A DNA stretch of 64,000 nt from assembly GCA_965229525.1 (NCBI GenBank), contig OZ245886.1, positions 744,001 to 808,000 on the forward strand, read 5' to 3'. Below are positions 45,111 through 55,500 of the stretch, piece by piece. The position numbers were made by a program, and so were the translations under genes. The notes under the pieces are model-generated. The model was not told the DNA's origin. It was given only the letters and a program-made list of their open reading frames with translations, and ran no database searches. The number at the start of each line of letters is the position of its first letter. The first letter of the stretch is position 1. Source of the stretch: HXMU1420-13 sp965229525 (GTDB taxonomy: Bacteria > Bacteroidota > Rhodothermia > Balneolales > Balneolaceae).

Positions 45111-46927
45111 TGAAAACACGAATTCTGATTTTTATTTCTCTAGTTATTAGTACCGGCTTATTCGCTCAGCCTACTGGATATCTTTGGCCAACAGATGCTA
45201 GTCCTTACCTAAGTTCTACTTTTGCTGAAACTCGTTCAGCTCATTTTCATGCTGGACTGGATATCAAAACCTGGGGTAGAGAAGGATTTAAGGTTTTTGC
45301 AAGTAAATCAGGTCGAATCGTTCGAATGGCAATTACATCTCAAGGTTATGGTCGGGTTCTCTACATGAAACATAATGACGAAACCTATACTGTATACGCA
45401 CATCTACAACGTTTTAACCCAGAATTACAATCTTATATAGATTCCGTACGCCTGATAAATCACCAATTTGAAATTGATTTAGATGTAGGATCCGAAAACT
45501 GGTATTTCGAACAGGGGGACGTAATTGGTTATACGGGTTCAACAGGTATAGGACCACCGCATCTGCATTTTGAAATTAGAGATAAAAATAAAAAACCCAT
45601 CAATGCTTTATTAACCAATCTGAATATTAAGGATACAATTGCGCCGAGCGTGTCTGCTGTATTGGTTATTCCAATGTCGGACACGACATTAATTGAAGGC
45701 AGTAAATTTCCTCGGGTATACTATCCTACTAATAACTCTGACAATGAGTTTGATTTAGGCTTGATTAAAGCAAATGGCCCCATTGGTATTGCTATCAATG
45801 AATTTGATCAGGCCGAAGATGTAACAAATAAGTATGCTTCTTACGAGTTTAGGATTAAAACTAATTCTACTACACTATTTTATTCGAAACACGATTCATT
45901 CGGTTTTGATGAAGCCGAAACTATGTTTATCGATCGTATTCAGGCATATGGAGCATATCGTAGATCTTACCAGACTCTATTTCAAGAAGAGAGTTTAAAG
46001 GTTCCATTCTATAAGTCAACCAAAAATAATGGGGTACTAACTCCCAAAAAAAATCAAACTTCGTATGCTATTATAGTAAATGATATTTATGGTAATTCAA
46101 CAAAAATAGATTTCGATTTACAAGAAGCGAGTTTTGTACATGATGTTGATGTAAAACCTAATCCAGATGTTTACCAATGGTATTGGCGAAATGATTGGCT
46201 TACTCAACACAGCCTTTATTCCATTGATTTACGATATAGCAATGTCGGTTTTAACTGGAACTCTAAACATAGTCAGAGACTGGCATTTTTAAGTGGAAAA
46301 GAAATGCTTTTTACTCGTCTAGATCCTGAAAGTTCATATACCATAATATCGCCTGATCGGAATTTAAAAGTTCATTTTACCGAGTCTAGTTTTTTTGACA
46401 GCACATCAATTGCCATTTATTCGTCTGAAAGAAATGGATTTCCGTCAATCAACGTGATGCCATATACAACCCCAGTTAGAAATGATTTTTATATAGAGTA
46501 TTATCTGAGTGATAAGATTGAAGCCAATCAAAACTACCAGCTATTTCACTTTGATCCTTTCAGGGATAAATACACGCATATTCCCGGCAGGCTGATTGGT
46601 AGAACAATGCATGCATCACCTGATGTTTTGGGTGAATTCGTAATTTTCCCTGATAATGAGGCTCCGATAATTAATAATGTTGATATAATTGTCTCAGATT
46701 ACGGCGCTAACTATGTCGAAATTAGCATACTTGAAGAACTTTCAGGGGTCGATTTTGAACAATCCGAAATACAAGTAAATGGAGTTCGCGGTATCACCGA
46801 ATATGATTTTGAAGAAGATAAACTAATCTACATTCACCCAGAATTTGTGCCAGAATCGAGAAACCGCATTGAAGTAATTGTCACCGACAATGCAGGTAAT
46901 TCTCGATTTGAAGTTTTTTATCGATAG
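45110..46927 (+). CDS. Exported M23-family (LytM) metallopeptidase
   Basis: A 605-aa exported protein (signal ending GLFAQ). The LytM zinc site is H47-x3-D51 (HFHAGLDIKTWG) together with the HLHFEI block near residue 157 preceded by GYTGSTGIGPP. The remaining ~430 residues are beta-rich and probably an Ig-like or adhesion part (SDYGANYVEISILEELSGVDF). It should cleave peptidoglycan cross-links or act on surface proteins. It is coupled to the FAH-family gene and its end overlaps ridA by 10 bp on the other strand. Confidence 0.88.
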   Translation: MKTRILIFISLVISTGLFAQPTGYLWPTDASPYLSSTFAETRSAHFHAGLDIKTWGREGFKVFASKSGRIVRMAITSQGYGRVLYMKHNDETYTVYAHLQRFNPELQSYIDSVRLINHQFEIDLDVGSENWYFEQGDVIGYTGSTGIGPPHLHFEIRDKNKKPINALLTNLNIKDTIAPSVSAVLVIPMSDTTLIEGSKFPRVYYPTNNSDNEFDLGLIKANGPIGIAINEFDQAEDVTNKYASYEFRIKTNSTTLFYSKHDSFGFDEAETMFIDRIQAYGAYRRSYQTLFQEESLKVPFYKSTKNNGVLTPKKNQTSYAIIVNDIYGNSTKIDFDLQEASFVHDVDVKPNPDVYQWYWRNDWLTQHSLYSIDLRYSNVGFNWNSKHSQRLAFLSGKEMLFTRLDPESSYTIISPDRNLKVHFTESSFFDSTSIAIYSSERNGFPSINVMPYTTPVRNDFYIEYYLSDKIEANQNYQLFHFDPFRDKYTHIPGRLIGRTMHASPDVLGEFVIFPDNEAPIINNVDIIVSDYGANYVEISILEELSGVDFEQSEIQVNGVRGITEYDFEEDKLIYIHPEFVPESRNRIEVIVTDNAGNSRFEVFYR

Positions 46928-47295
46928 GCAACGCAACTAATCTCTACCATAACATTTTTAGGTAATGTTTGGACAGCAACCGTCTCACGTGCAGGTGGAT
47001 TTATTTCAAAAAAGCTTCCATATACCTCATTTACAGCAGCAAAATCGTCCATACTATCCAGAAAAATGGAACATTTTAGCACTTTAGAAAAATCAGAACC
47101 TGCAGCTTCAAGAACCGATTTTAGATTCGCCATTACTTGTTTGGCTTGTGTAGTTACATCCTCTCCTACAATTTCCATCGTTGCAGGGTTTAATGGTATT
47201 TGGCCTGAACAATAAATTATTCCATTATGCACAGTTGCCTGGCTATATGGTCCAATTGCAGCAGGTGCATTATCTGTTGATACAATTTCCTTCAT
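46918..47295 (-). CDS. ridA: RidA family reactive intermediate deaminase
   Basis: A 125-aa RidA/YjgF protein. The blocks NAPAAIGPYSQATVHNGIIYCSGQIPL, TTQAKQVMANLKSVLEAAGSDFSKVLK and PPARETVAVQTLPKNVMVEISCVA, with the conserved Arg, are typical. It removes reactive enamine/imine intermediates such as 2-aminoacrylate in the cytosol. It is a lone gene on the minus strand, convergent with the M23 peptidase. Confidence 0.95.
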   Translation of the reverse strand: MKEIVSTDNAPAAIGPYSQATVHNGIIYCSGQIPLNPATMEIVGEDVTTQAKQVMANLKSVLEAAGSDFSKVLKCSIFLDSMDDFAAVNEVYGSFFEINPPARETVAVQTLPKNVMVEISCVAYR

Positions 47296-47417
47296 TTAGA
47301 TACTCCAATTGCATTTTTTTAGTTGAACTATAACTGCCCTTTTATTGCAGAAAGCTCATTATATGGTTACTTTCGTAATCTAGTAACTATTTTAATCATA
47401 CACTCAAAACACTAGAA

Positions 47418-48704
47418 ATGAAAAAGTACTTTTACAGTCTCTTTAGCGTGTTTGCTCTTTCTTTCATACTTATCAGTTGTGGACCTGAGAATGAGTTAAT
47501 AACACCAATAAAACAGGGTATAAATTCAGAAAATTATGAAGCAGCACTTATAGCTGCTGATTCTGCTATAGCTGCAGAACCAACCAATGGACAGGCAAAT
47601 TACTATAAAGCTTATGCTTTAAGTAGAATTGCAGCAAATGAACCAGTTATTACAGACAGAAAGCCAATTCTGCAAGAAATGTATGATAACCTGGTAATTG
47701 CTCGCGATAAATTTGATGTAATGGAAGATCCTCCATTCGAATCAGAGCAAATTGTTGAACTTAAAATCGAAAGTTGGAGCCGCGAACACAATGCCGCCAT
47801 TGGCTATGCAACCGATGACAGCGTTATGGCTTCTGTTGAAGAACCATTAAAAGTGGCTATTGCTCACCTCACAAATGCAGTAACCATTAATCCAGATAGT
47901 GCTCTTTCTCATGATGTTATTGCTCAGATTTATCATATGGACGGTGATTACGCGAATGCATCCGCTTCTCTTGAAAGAGCAATTGAAATTAGAGAAGCTG
48001 GTACAGCAGCAGACTATGATAGGTTAGCTTCTTACTATTTTATGATTGAAGATTATCCATCGGCATTAACTGCAATTAATACTGGATTGGACATGTATCC
48101 AGACAGTATATTTTTAGTTCAGAAAAAAGCGGATGCTCTCTTCCAAACCGGCGATACCGATGGTGCACTGGATGTTGTAGGTGAACTAATAAGCCGTGAC
48201 CCTATGAATCCTCAGTACCATTTAGTTGTTGGTACTCAAATTTATCAGCGAGTTCAGGCATTAAGTGATGAGTATCAAGAAAACAATGACGCATTATATG
48301 ATTTACGTGATAGTGGTTCTGAAGAAGAAGTTGCTACACTAGAAGCACGAAATGTTGCTATTCAAGAAGAATCAGACGGGTTAACTATGCGTGCTGAAGA
48401 ATCGCTCTTAAGAGCTGCAGAGATTGATGACACAAATCCTGTTGCCTTCAATACTCTTGGGATACTTTATCAGAATAAAGCTGCTGCATTATTTGAGCAA
48501 CGCAACATGACAACTGATAATGATGAAGCTGCTCGATTCGATGAGTTAGCACGTGCTGAAGCTGAAAAAGCAATGCTTAACTACGAAAAAGCTGCTGAAC
48601 TAGATCCTGAAGATCAAGGTCTGTGGGAAACGCTATTCAGAATCTATACTCTGCTTGATTATCGTGAAAAAGCAGAAGAAGCTATGGAAAAAGCTGGCAT
48701 GTAA
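47418..48704 (+). CDS. TPR-repeat lipoprotein
   Basis: A 428-aa lipoprotein (lipobox FILISC). Several TPR units are visible, for example ALIAADSAIAAEPTNGQANYYKAYAL, SHDVIAQIYHMDGDYANASASLERAIEI and NPVAFNTLGILYQNKAAALFEQ. It probably scaffolds protein contacts in the periplasm or on the outer membrane. The stop overlaps the start of a second TPR lipoprotein (TAATG), so the two are coupled and may form a complex. Function is unknown. Confidence 0.8.
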   Translation: MKKYFYSLFSVFALSFILISCGPENELITPIKQGINSENYEAALIAADSAIAAEPTNGQANYYKAYALSRIAANEPVITDRKPILQEMYDNLVIARDKFDVMEDPPFESEQIVELKIESWSREHNAAIGYATDDSVMASVEEPLKVAIAHLTNAVTINPDSALSHDVIAQIYHMDGDYANASASLERAIEIREAGTAADYDRLASYYFMIEDYPSALTAINTGLDMYPDSIFLVQKKADALFQTGDTDGALDVVGELISRDPMNPQYHLVVGTQIYQRVQALSDEYQENNDALYDLRDSGSEEEVATLEARNVAIQEESDGLTMRAEESLLRAAEIDDTNPVAFNTLGILYQNKAAALFEQRNMTTDNDEAARFDELARAEAEKAMLNYEKAAELDPEDQGLWETLFRIYTLLDYREKAEEAMEKAGM

Positions 48705-49891
48705 TGCTAACTAAACTTATGAAGTATAAATCTTTTACCCGATTAGCGAGCATTATACTCGCTTTCGGGTTTTTTTTCGCCTGCTCCTCTTCATCTCCAT
48801 CCATCGACACTTATGTTGATGAAGGGCGATTTGCAGAAGCCTTAGTTGAAATTGATAAGCAATTAGAGACAAATCCGGATCAACCGGAGTTATATATTCA
48901 GAAAGGGGTAATTTTAATAACAATCGCAGAATCTGAAGCTGTTGAAGATCGATCTACATATTATCAAGAAGCAGTAGATACCTTTAAAGAAGCTGAATTT
49001 CAGGGGGTAAGTGAGTCACAATCAGAATTCATCGAAGAAACACTCTATAACGCCTGGATAAATGAATTAAATACAGGAACTGAGATTTATGAAAATGATA
49101 GAGCTGAAGCAGCGCTATTCCATTTCGATAACGCTATTATCCTCAATCCATCTGAGTCCACTGCATATCTTTCAAAATCGGTAGCTCAGTATAATTCGAA
49201 TAATCTGGATGATGCCATTGAAACTCTGAATGAAGCAAGAGGTACGCTCGTTGATGTGCCTGATAAACTTTACGAATATCTTGGTTTTTTACATCTACAA
49301 AATAGTAATGCTGAGCAGGCAATATTTTATTATGAGCTCGCAAATACAGACATTACATCAAATAAAAACATCGCGTTTGGACTCGTAAATATTTATATCC
49401 TCAATCGTGAAAGAGAGCGAGCTATTGACCTTCTGCAGGATTTGAATAATCAGTTTCCAAATGATGCTAGGATCAAAAATGTCTACGGAACTCAATTATT
49501 CTTTATTACCGAAGGTGTGCTAAACGATTTATCTGATGCGTATATCACAAATGATCTGACTATGGTAGATCAGCTAAAATTTGAAGCTGAAGGAGTTGGA
49601 GAGCAAGCCGAAGAAGAATTAATCAGTGCATATGAACTTGCATCGACCAATCAAGAGTATATCCAAAGTCTTGCTGTATTCTACAATAACCTTACAGGCA
49701 TGTATCTTTCCTTAGCTGAAATTGCCCCTGATGAAGATGCTACAACATATTCGAGTAAGGCAGAAACTCTTGTGGGTTTGGCTATTCAATACTATGAAAT
49801 ACTAGCTTCATTAAATCCTGGTGATTCTGAAATTACTTCAAGCATAGAAATGTTAAAGCAACTCCAGTCTAATCGTTTTAGTGACTTATAA
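48704..49891 (+). CDS. TPR-repeat lipoprotein
   Basis: A 395-aa lipoprotein; the lipobox GFFFAC follows a typical hydrophobic stretch. TPR-like repeats include FAEALVEIDKQLETNPDQPELYIQKG, EAALFHFDNAIILNPSESTAYLSKSV and PDKLYEYLGFLHLQNSNAEQAIFYYELA. It is a paralogous companion of the preceding gene in layout, though sequence similarity is low. An alternative start at 48719 fits the signal too. The PLP-enzyme gene begins three bases after its stop. Confidence 0.8.
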   Translation: MLTKLMKYKSFTRLASIILAFGFFFACSSSSPSIDTYVDEGRFAEALVEIDKQLETNPDQPELYIQKGVILITIAESEAVEDRSTYYQEAVDTFKEAEFQGVSESQSEFIEETLYNAWINELNTGTEIYENDRAEAALFHFDNAIILNPSESTAYLSKSVAQYNSNNLDDAIETLNEARGTLVDVPDKLYEYLGFLHLQNSNAEQAIFYYELANTDITSNKNIAFGLVNIYILNRERERAIDLLQDLNNQFPNDARIKNVYGTQLFFITEGVLNDLSDAYITNDLTMVDQLKFEAEGVGEQAEEELISAYELASTNQEYIQSLAVFYNNLTGMYLSLAEIAPDEDATTYSSKAETLVGLAIQYYEILASLNPGDSEITSSIEMLKQLQSNRFSDL

Positions 49892-49894
49892 ATA

Positions 49895-51031
49895 ATGAGA
49901 TTTAATACCAAAGCTATACATGCCGGCCAGAATGCAGAAGAAACATCTGGCGCGGTTATGCCACCTATTTTCCAAACATCAACCTATAAACAAGAAGCAC
50001 CTAACGTTCATAAAGGATATGATTATGCTAGGGTTGGCAATCCAACCCGCACTGCATTGGAACAGCTAATTGCGGGGTTAGAAGGTGCAGATGAATGCGC
50101 TTGTTTTGGAAGTGGATTAGCAGCAATGGATGCAATTATGAAAATGTTCCGCCCTGGAGATCATATTATTGCTTCGGATGACATGTATGGGGGTTCATAT
50201 CGATTATTTACCAGTACATTCGAACCTTACGGTATTGAATTCTCTTTTATTGACATGACGGATTTGGAATTGGTTCGGGCGACCATCAAACCAAATACAA
50301 AAATGATTTGGATTGAGACACCGACCAATCCACTTCTTCGAGTTGTAGACCTTAAACAACTAATCAAGCTTGCAAAGCAGCATAATATGCTTTCAATTGT
50401 TGATAATACTTTTGCCTCACCATATTTACAACGCCCCATTGAATTCGGCGCAGATGCAGTACTTCACAGTGCGACAAAATATTTAGCAGGTCACTCCGAT
50501 GTAATTCACGGTGCCGTTGCCTCATCGCATAAAGAGATTATGGAAAACTTGCGATTCCAGGTAAAAGCTACAGGTGCTGTTCCTGGCCCAATGGATTGCT
50601 ATTTAACTCTTAGGGGTATTAAAACTCTTTCCGTACGAGTTCAACGATCTGTTGAAAATGCTAAGGAGATTGCTTCATACCTTGATAATCATCCTAAAGT
50701 TGGAAGAGTACTTTATCCGGGCCTTACATCTCACCCACAGCATGAATTAGCTAAATCCCAAATGTATGATTTTGGCGCTATGCTTTCTTTTACTTTAAAG
50801 GATGACTCAATTGAGGCCGCAGTTAAATTCATGAGTAGTACGAAATATTTTACTCTTGCTGAAAGTCTGGGCGGTGTTGAATCACTTATAAGCAACCCTG
50901 CATCTATGACTCACGGCTCTATTCCGAAAGAGATTAGAGAACGATCAGGATTATCCGATTCACTTATTAGAATTTCTGTCGGAATCGAGGATGTAAAAGA
51001 TTTAATAGCTGATCTTGATCAGGCATTTTAG
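49895..51031 (+). CDS. Cystathionine gamma-synthase/lyase-type PLP enzyme
   Basis: A 378-aa member of the Cys/Met metabolism PLP family. The active-site lysine is in HSATKYLAGHSDVIHGA, and the other blocks YDYARVGNPTRTALE, CFGSGLAAMDAI, DDMYGGSYRLF, WIETPTNPLLRV and ESLGGVESLISNPASMTH are standard. It should act as cystathionine gamma-synthase (MetB) or cystathionine gamma-lyase; sequence alone does not settle which. It is the third gene of the TPR-TPR-PLP run. Confidence 0.87.
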   Translation: MRFNTKAIHAGQNAEETSGAVMPPIFQTSTYKQEAPNVHKGYDYARVGNPTRTALEQLIAGLEGADECACFGSGLAAMDAIMKMFRPGDHIIASDDMYGGSYRLFTSTFEPYGIEFSFIDMTDLELVRATIKPNTKMIWIETPTNPLLRVVDLKQLIKLAKQHNMLSIVDNTFASPYLQRPIEFGADAVLHSATKYLAGHSDVIHGAVASSHKEIMENLRFQVKATGAVPGPMDCYLTLRGIKTLSVRVQRSVENAKEIASYLDNHPKVGRVLYPGLTSHPQHELAKSQMYDFGAMLSFTLKDDSIEAAVKFMSSTKYFTLAESLGGVESLISNPASMTHGSIPKEIRERSGLSDSLIRISVGIEDVKDLIADLDQAF

Positions 51032-51055
51032 TTCACTTTTTTGTTGAACTAATTC

Positions 51056-51085
51056 TATCTTTGAAGGGCTAGAAAAGCGCTTACA
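51056..51085 (+). promoter_or_regulatory. -7 box and AAGCGCTTAC motif before thiolase
   Basis: TATCTTTG (51056-51063) matches TAnnTTTG. AAGCGCTTACA (51075-51085) follows and resembles AAGCGGTTCCA seen before etfB and the acyl-CoA dehydrogenase, at 9 of 11 positions. Its core AAGCGCTT is a perfect palindrome. The ATG is 29 bp further on. Confidence 0.4.
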
Positions 51086-51114
51086 AATCATTAATTTATT
51101 CCCTTCATACATCC

Positions 51115-52293
51115 ATGAAAAACGTTGTAATTGTAGAAGCAAAACGTACTCCAATCGGAGCATTTGGCGGATCACTTTCAAGCTTTAGCGCACCTGAATT
51201 AGGGGCTATGGCGATTCTTGAAGTTGTTAAATCGGCTGGTATTAAACCGGATGATGTTCAGGAAGTAATTATGGGAAATGTTTTAAGCGCAGGCATTGGT
51301 CAGGCACCTGCCCGTCAGGCAGCTATCAAAGCTGGACTTTCCGAAAAAACCCCATCTACAACTGTAAATAAAGTTTGTGCATCTGGCATGAAGGCAATTA
51401 TGGTCGCTGCCGATCAAATTGCACTTGGCCAAGCTGAAATTATGGTAGCTGGTGGCATGGAGAGTATGAGTAATGTACCATACTATATGCCGAAACAAAG
51501 ATTTGGATCAAAATACGGTCACGTTCAAGCAGAAGATGGCATTTTAAAAGACGGGCTATGGGATGTTTATAATAACTATGCTATGGGTAATGCTGCGGAA
51601 TTATGTGCTTCTGAATGCGGTATCTCCAGAGAAGAGCAAGATGCCTTTGCTATAGAATCTTATAAAAGAGCTTTAAACGCTTACGATGAAGGCTATTTTG
51701 AAGACGAAGTAATTCGGGTTAAAATAACAGGTCGTAAAGGTGATGTAACGATTGTAGATAAAGACGAAGAACTAGCTCGTGTGAATTTTGATAAGATCCC
51801 TTCTCTCCGACCCGTTTTCGAAAAAGATGGTACCGTTACAGCGGCGAATGCATCTAGCATTAATGATGGAGCAGCAGCAGTATTATTGATGAGCGAAGAA
51901 AAAGCAGCTGAATTAGGATTAACTCCAATTGCCCGAATTAAAAGTCACGCCAGCGCAGCAAAAGCCCCTGAATGGTTCACAACTGCGCCGGCCGATGCAA
52001 TCCCAATTGCATTAGATCGGGCCGGTATCTCGAAAGATGATGTGGACTTATTCGAGATTAATGAAGCTTTTTCTGTTGTCTCTTTAGCTAATAATCAAAT
52101 TCTAGAACTAGATCCTGAAAAAGTTAATGTTCATGGTGGCGCTGTAAGTATCGGGCACCCAATTGGTTGTTCGGGTGCACGAATTGTAGTAACTCTACTT
52201 CATGCTTTAAAAAGAACTGGTGGGAAACTAGGCTGTGCCGGTATTTGCAATGGCGGCGGCGGTGCTTCTGCGCTAGTTATAGAAATGATTTAA
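51115..52293 (+). CDS. Acetyl-CoA acetyltransferase (thiolase)
   Basis: A 392-aa thiolase. The nucleophile is C88 in VNKVCASGMKAI, and the other active-site residues lie in NGGAVSIGHPIGCSGAR-type segment (here VHGGAVSIGHPIGCSGAR) and GICNGGGGASALV. It would condense or cleave acetoacetyl-CoA, and so links fatty-acid or ketone-body breakdown with biosynthesis. Size and sequence fit AtoB/PhaA-type biosynthetic thiolases. A candidate promoter with a shared fatty-acid-gene motif lies upstream. Confidence 0.93.
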   Translation: MKNVVIVEAKRTPIGAFGGSLSSFSAPELGAMAILEVVKSAGIKPDDVQEVIMGNVLSAGIGQAPARQAAIKAGLSEKTPSTTVNKVCASGMKAIMVAADQIALGQAEIMVAGGMESMSNVPYYMPKQRFGSKYGHVQAEDGILKDGLWDVYNNYAMGNAAELCASECGISREEQDAFAIESYKRALNAYDEGYFEDEVIRVKITGRKGDVTIVDKDEELARVNFDKIPSLRPVFEKDGTVTAANASSINDGAAAVLLMSEEKAAELGLTPIARIKSHASAAKAPEWFTTAPADAIPIALDRAGISKDDVDLFEINEAFSVVSLANNQILELDPEKVNVHGGAVSIGHPIGCSGARIVVTLLHALKRTGGKLGCAGICNGGGGASALVIEMI

Positions 52294-52509
52294 TTGCCTT
52301 TAAAACGTTGACATTATCATCATTCGACATTATAATTAAACTTCAAAAGCAACAAACCTGTTATTTTATTTCAAACAGTTACTATTCTTTTAAGAAATAA
52401 TCAAACAACGGCTATCTCTTAGTAGGCCGCTCACATTAACAAAACAGGTTTTATATAGATCAATCGCTACTATTCTGACTTATGTCTATAATCTAATTAG
52501 TCATTTAGT

Positions 52510-55500
52510 ATGCGTAGAAGATACTTCTACTTTTTACTTTTGCTTCTGATTTGTAACCCAATAACCACATTGGGTCAAGAATTTGCGTATATCGAGAGTT
52601 CAGCAACTCATGATGTCTATCTTCTATCGAATCCTGACCTGAAAATTGCTCCATATTTCGAACTCCTTATCCCGACTGAATTTTCTAATTCCATTGAAAT
52701 TTTAGAACAAGAAGTACAAGATTTACCTATTCAAATTTCGGAAGATCAAAAAAATGGGTTAGCTCTAACGGCTAGTAATCGAATAGTAGAGCAAAAAAAT
52801 GAGGGCTTATTCAGGGGAAAAAATGTATCAAATATAATTATCCATGTAGCGCGACCATTTGATGATTACGTGTCGATTACAAAAAGATTGAGAATTAAAG
52901 TACCAAAACTTAGACAGACTGACCCATCTAGAACTGAAAGACAGTTTAAAGCAACAGATTCACCATTAGCCACGGGAGAATGGTTCAAAATTCCAATTCC
53001 AAGAGAAGGTATTTATGAATTAAGTGCTTCTTACTTAGAGCGATTAGGGCTAGAATTGTCATCAATTAATCCTCAAAGGATTCAACTTTGGGGTACCACT
53101 GGCTGGATGCTACCAGAATTAAATAGCGATGACAAACCCGAACTTGTTCAAATTCCGATTATTGTTGAAGGTGAGGATGATGGTGTTTTCAATGATTCTG
53201 ATCGTGTAATTTTCTTTGGAAACTCGCCACACAGGGTAATTCGAAATGCGAACGCATTTACTCATGAAATCCATCCATATAGCAACCAAACCTATGTATT
53301 TCTGACCGTTGCGAGTACTTCAGGTGAACGACTAACGACAACAAATTTATCTGGTTCTGCATCTACTACAATTTCTTCATTCACAGACTTCAGATGGAAG
53401 GAACAAGAGTTAAATAAAGCAGAAGATCGTCAAAGAAGTGGAAGATTTTGGCTAGGTCAACGGATACCAGCCACGGCACAGAACCTTCCAATTAGCATCC
53501 TCAGAGACACAATCCCAGGAATTATACCAAACCAATCCATAACTATATCCGGCAGGGTTTATAGCCGGGCATTAAGAACTACATCTTACAACATCTCTCT
53601 AAACTCAGAACCTGTAGCTCAGCTAAATATCTCGAGGGTAAGTGGTGGATATTTATCATACAATGGAGATGCTGCCAATGGAAGAATCTTTTCTAATACT
53701 GTTACTCCATCTATCGAAAATGACATTCTTGAAGCAGAATTGATCATGTCTAACGGCGATGATGGTGCCACTGGTTTTGTGGATTATTTACGTCTCGAAT
53801 TTGAAAGAGAATTAATTGCCGAACGAGGAATTTTAACATTTCATCCACCTGCCAACTCAACACCAAGTGACCTTGCAAATTTTCAATTATCTGGTTTTGA
53901 TTCACCCCCATTAATATTTGATATTACTAATCCAGTAACTCCCATTCAGTATCCGGTTTCTTCTTCCGGGTCAGGATTTTCATTTAAAGCTGCCCAAGAT
54001 CAGAATCGCAGATATTTAGCTCAATCAGGCTTTTTCACTCCTCCTGCTGGTGAATTAATTCCTAATCAAAATCTTAAAGGATTAAACTCCTATCCTGATT
54101 ATATCATAGTAACAAATGATGTTTTTAAACCCTATGCGGATGAATTGGCTCAATACCGATTAGCTGATAATTTATCACCACTTGTTATAACACAAGCTGA
54201 AATTCTCAATGAATTTTCTGGTGGAGTAACTGATCCAACAGCCATAAGAAACTTTTTAAAATTTCTTTGGGATCGGGCAATTGCAGATGGAGAAACACTT
54301 CCAAAATATCTCCTTCTCTTTGGTGATACAACCTACGATACAAAAGGAATCGTAGAAAATTCATTTACGAACCATATTCTTACCTATCAGTCTCCAAACT
54401 CATTAAGTAGAATTGGCTCATATGCGTCTGATGATTACTTCGGATTTATGGACGATAACGAAGGTGATTTCACCGCCGGTTCAAGAATTGATATTGGAAT
54501 AGGTCGAATTCCGGCTCAAACTAGACGTGAAGCCAGAACTGCACTCGATAAAATCTATATATATGAAAACCCAGAGAATACCGGTGATTGGCAGAACCTG
54601 TTTACCTTTGCGGGCGATGATGATTTCCCGGATGAGTCGTTAAATAGAGATCTACATGTTTGGAATGCGGATGGAACCGCTGATCGAATGAATGTGATTG
54701 ATGCCGGTATACGGCTTAAAAAGATTTATTTGTTCGACTATCCCGAGGAAATCACAGGATCAGGCCGACAACTACCCGCAGCAAGTGCCGACTTCATAAA
54801 CTCAATCAATAATGGCACCCTGGTAATGAACTATTCAGGCCATGGTAACACCGATGTTCTTGCTGATGAGGAACTTTTTACGATCGATCATATACCAAGT
54901 CTCACAAATTCAGATAAACTATCAATTTTTGTGACAGCGACTTGTCAATTCGGGCGTTATGATGATATCAATGCACAATCGGGAGCAGAACTACTCTATT
55001 TTGCAGAAAATGGTGGCGCTGTAGCCAGTTTTACAACAACAAGAATAGTATATACGAGCAGTAACCCTGAAGGTGGGCAAAATTTTGCTCTGAATATTGC
55101 CCTTTCACAGCAAATGCTAACTCGTGATGAAGATGGGCGACCCTCCACTCTTGGGGATATTTATCTTAGAACAAAAAATACAAACGCTGGTTCTTCCTCC
55201 AACTCACGGCGATTTATTTTACTGGGCGATCCCGCACTTCGAATTGGTTTACCATCACAACCTGCTGAAATAACCCAAATTAACGACGTCTCTTTTACAG
55301 AAACAGATTCAGTACTAACCATTAAAGCGCTTGACGAAGTAACCATTCAGGGAAGAGTTAATAATTATGATGGAAGCTTAAACACCTCATATAATGGGGT
55401 TATTTCATTGAATTTATTGGATGCCAAACGAACTGTCTCTCTTCCTCTAGACCTTCCATGGATTGAAGACAGAGGATGTTTTTTATACAGAGGTACAGCT

